Below are positions 37,102 to 37,935 of a stretch of 37,935 nucleotides of DNA, piece after piece. Position numbers and translations under genes: made by a program. The stretch comes from Flavobacteriales bacterium UBA952 (lineage in GTDB: Bacteria > Bacteroidota > Bacteroidia > Flavobacteriales_D > Crocinitomicaceae): contig CAJJBU010000019.1 of the NCBI GenBank assembly GCA_905182495.1, positions 1 to 37,935 on the forward strand, in the 5' to 3' direction. Each line of letters begins with the position of its first letter. Within the stretch, counting starts at the first letter, position 1. The notes beneath the pieces were generated by a model. It was not told the origin of the DNA. It did not search any database and worked only from the letters and a program-made list of their open reading frames with translations.

Positions 37102-37935
37102 ATGTCTACAACTTTAAACAATACTATGGAGCTTCTAATTCAAGGTCAGATGGAGAACTTTGTCAAGAAACTAGCTGCGGATGGTTCGCTCAATGAGGAG
37201 CAAATGGCAGCAGCAATGGTTAAGGTCAAAGAACAGGTGGCTGAATTGGATGTTCCTGCTGCTCCCAAGAGAACTCGTACCAGTAAGGTAGTGGAACCGG
37301 AAGATCGCTGTATGGCTCGTGTCTGGGCAGGTGGAAAAGGCGACCAATGTAAGAGCCACAAGCATGATGGTGACTACTGCAAGCGTTGCTCTAAATTGGC
37401 CGCTGTGACGGAGGAGCCTGTCCAGTATAGCGAGGAGGGTAAACATGTGGGTCTCTTCTGGGGACGAATTGATACGGACAAACCAGTGTTCAACGACGGC
37501 TTTATTGCTGTGGTGTGGCCAGACGATGCTTCTAAAGCAATTGTCGCCACCGCATTGAAGGAGGGTAAGACCTATCACAAGTTTTCTGGCGAGATGAAAA
37601 AGAAGGGTCGCAAGTCTAGTGGTGTCAAGAAGCCTCGTAAGAGCAAGAAGTCGGCCAAGAAATCAATTTCGGCTAGTGTTCCTCGTTCCAAGAACGCTTA
37701 CATGTATTTCTTGGGAGAGAAACGTGGTGAGGTTCGCGCTGCCCTACTTGCTGAGTCTGAAGACGGGAAAGTTCCAGTCTCTGAGGTCGCCAAAAAGGTA
37801 GGTGCTATGTGGAAGGCTCTAGATGATGTGACCAAGGCTCCCTACACTGAGTTGGCCGCTGCTGCGAAGGCTGAGCGTGATGCCAAGATTGCGGAGCTGA
37901 CTGAAGCAGCTTCTAAGGTCGAGGAAGAGGAGTCA
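37102..37935 (+). CDS. HMG-box chromatin-like protein, copy 2, 3' end outside window
   Basis: ATG at 37102, with 278 codons to the window edge. Same domain order as copy 1 up to the start of the acidic tail. Almost all differences are silent third-position changes (for example TGC/TGT, TTA/TTG and CGT/CGC). The one amino-acid change noticed is N132 to D. Promoter and leader are conserved, so both copies are probably expressed. Confidence 0.85.
   Translation, partial: MSTTLNNTMELLIQGQMENFVKKLAADGSLNEEQMAAAMVKVKEQVAELDVPAAPKRTRTSKVVEPEDRCMARVWAGGKGDQCKSHKHDGDYCKRCSKLAAVTEEPVQYSEEGKHVGLFWGRIDTDKPVFNDGFIAVVWPDDASKAIVATALKEGKTYHKFSGEMKKKGRKSSGVKKPRKSKKSAKKSISASVPRSKNAYMYFLGEKRGEVRAALLAESEDGKVPVSEVAKKVGAMWKALDDVTKAPYTELAAAAKAERDAKIAELTEAASKVEEEES

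Larger units (their letters stand above)
36958..37935 (+). repeat. Second unit of a 1431-bp tandem duplication
   Basis: From GGGTTTTATAAG at 36958 to the window end the sequence repeats 35527 onward with a constant offset of 1431 bp. Promoter, CAA leader and N-terminal coding region are almost identical. Confidence 0.9.

Noticed and set aside
1..37935. rRNA genes, insertion sequences or transposases
   Set aside because: No rRNA-like sequence, no transposase motif and no terminal inverted repeats with target duplications were seen.

Overview
The window looks like a piece of a large, AT-rich double-stranded DNA virus genome of the Nucleocytoviricota, most likely Imitervirales (Mimiviridae, Klosneuvirinae-like). 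Genes are short-spaced and intron-free. Many are preceded 40-80 nt upstream by AAAATTTGAT, close to the early promoter AAAATTGA of mimiviruses. The content is typical of such viruses: RING, U-box and E2 ubiquitin factors, two-finger C2H2 proteins, Fe(II)/2-oxoglutarate oxygenases, a PD-(D/E)XK nuclease, KH and RGG RNA-binding proteins, an HMG-box protein, a likely histone-fold protein and two tRNA clusters. No core marker (capsid, polymerase) lies here, so the family assignment is inference.

Layout. 1-9.7 kb: short genes and an unusual number of broken ones, including a U-box/VWA/Vint protein cut by frameshifts and a signal-peptide/Ser-Pro repeat/TM protein. 10.0-11.3 kb: minus-strand tRNA cluster: Ile(UAU) and a tRNA with anticodon UUA (cognate to the UAA stop codon), both duplicated, then a class II tRNA-like gene and Leu(UAA), with G-rich hairpin-forming spacers between them. 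11.4-15 kb: acidic proteins ending in a zinc-knuckle-like motif, a fragment of a DUF2075 helicase, and a zinc protein sharing its N-terminal module with the HMG genes at the right end. 15-17.7 kb: nuclease, PhyH-type oxygenase, broken E2. 18-21.8 kb: two KH proteins, a RING protein, an RGG protein and a duplicated double-hairpin element. 22.0-23.7 kb: plus-strand tRNA cluster (Tyr, an Ala-like tRNA without a normal anticodon loop, Ile, Asn, Leu, Arg, Gln, Ser, Thr), ending in a terminator-like hairpin. 24-34.9 kb: membrane proteins, RING, VWA, P4H-type oxygenase, C2H2 and unknown genes. 35-37.9 kb: a membrane protein and a tandem pair of nearly identical HMG-box genes, the second cut by the window edge.

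Functionally the window combines host ubiquitin manipulation (RING x3-4, U-box, E2), translation support suited to AT-rich codons (tRNAs for AUA, UUA, AGA, AAU and others), RNA binding (KH, RGG) and DNA packaging (HMG, histone fold). Several upstream-most start codons of open frames are TTG or GTG; the starts given here were moved to the first in-frame ATG where one exists. Many frame breaks lie at A or T runs, so sequencing or assembly error must be weighed against real gene decay.
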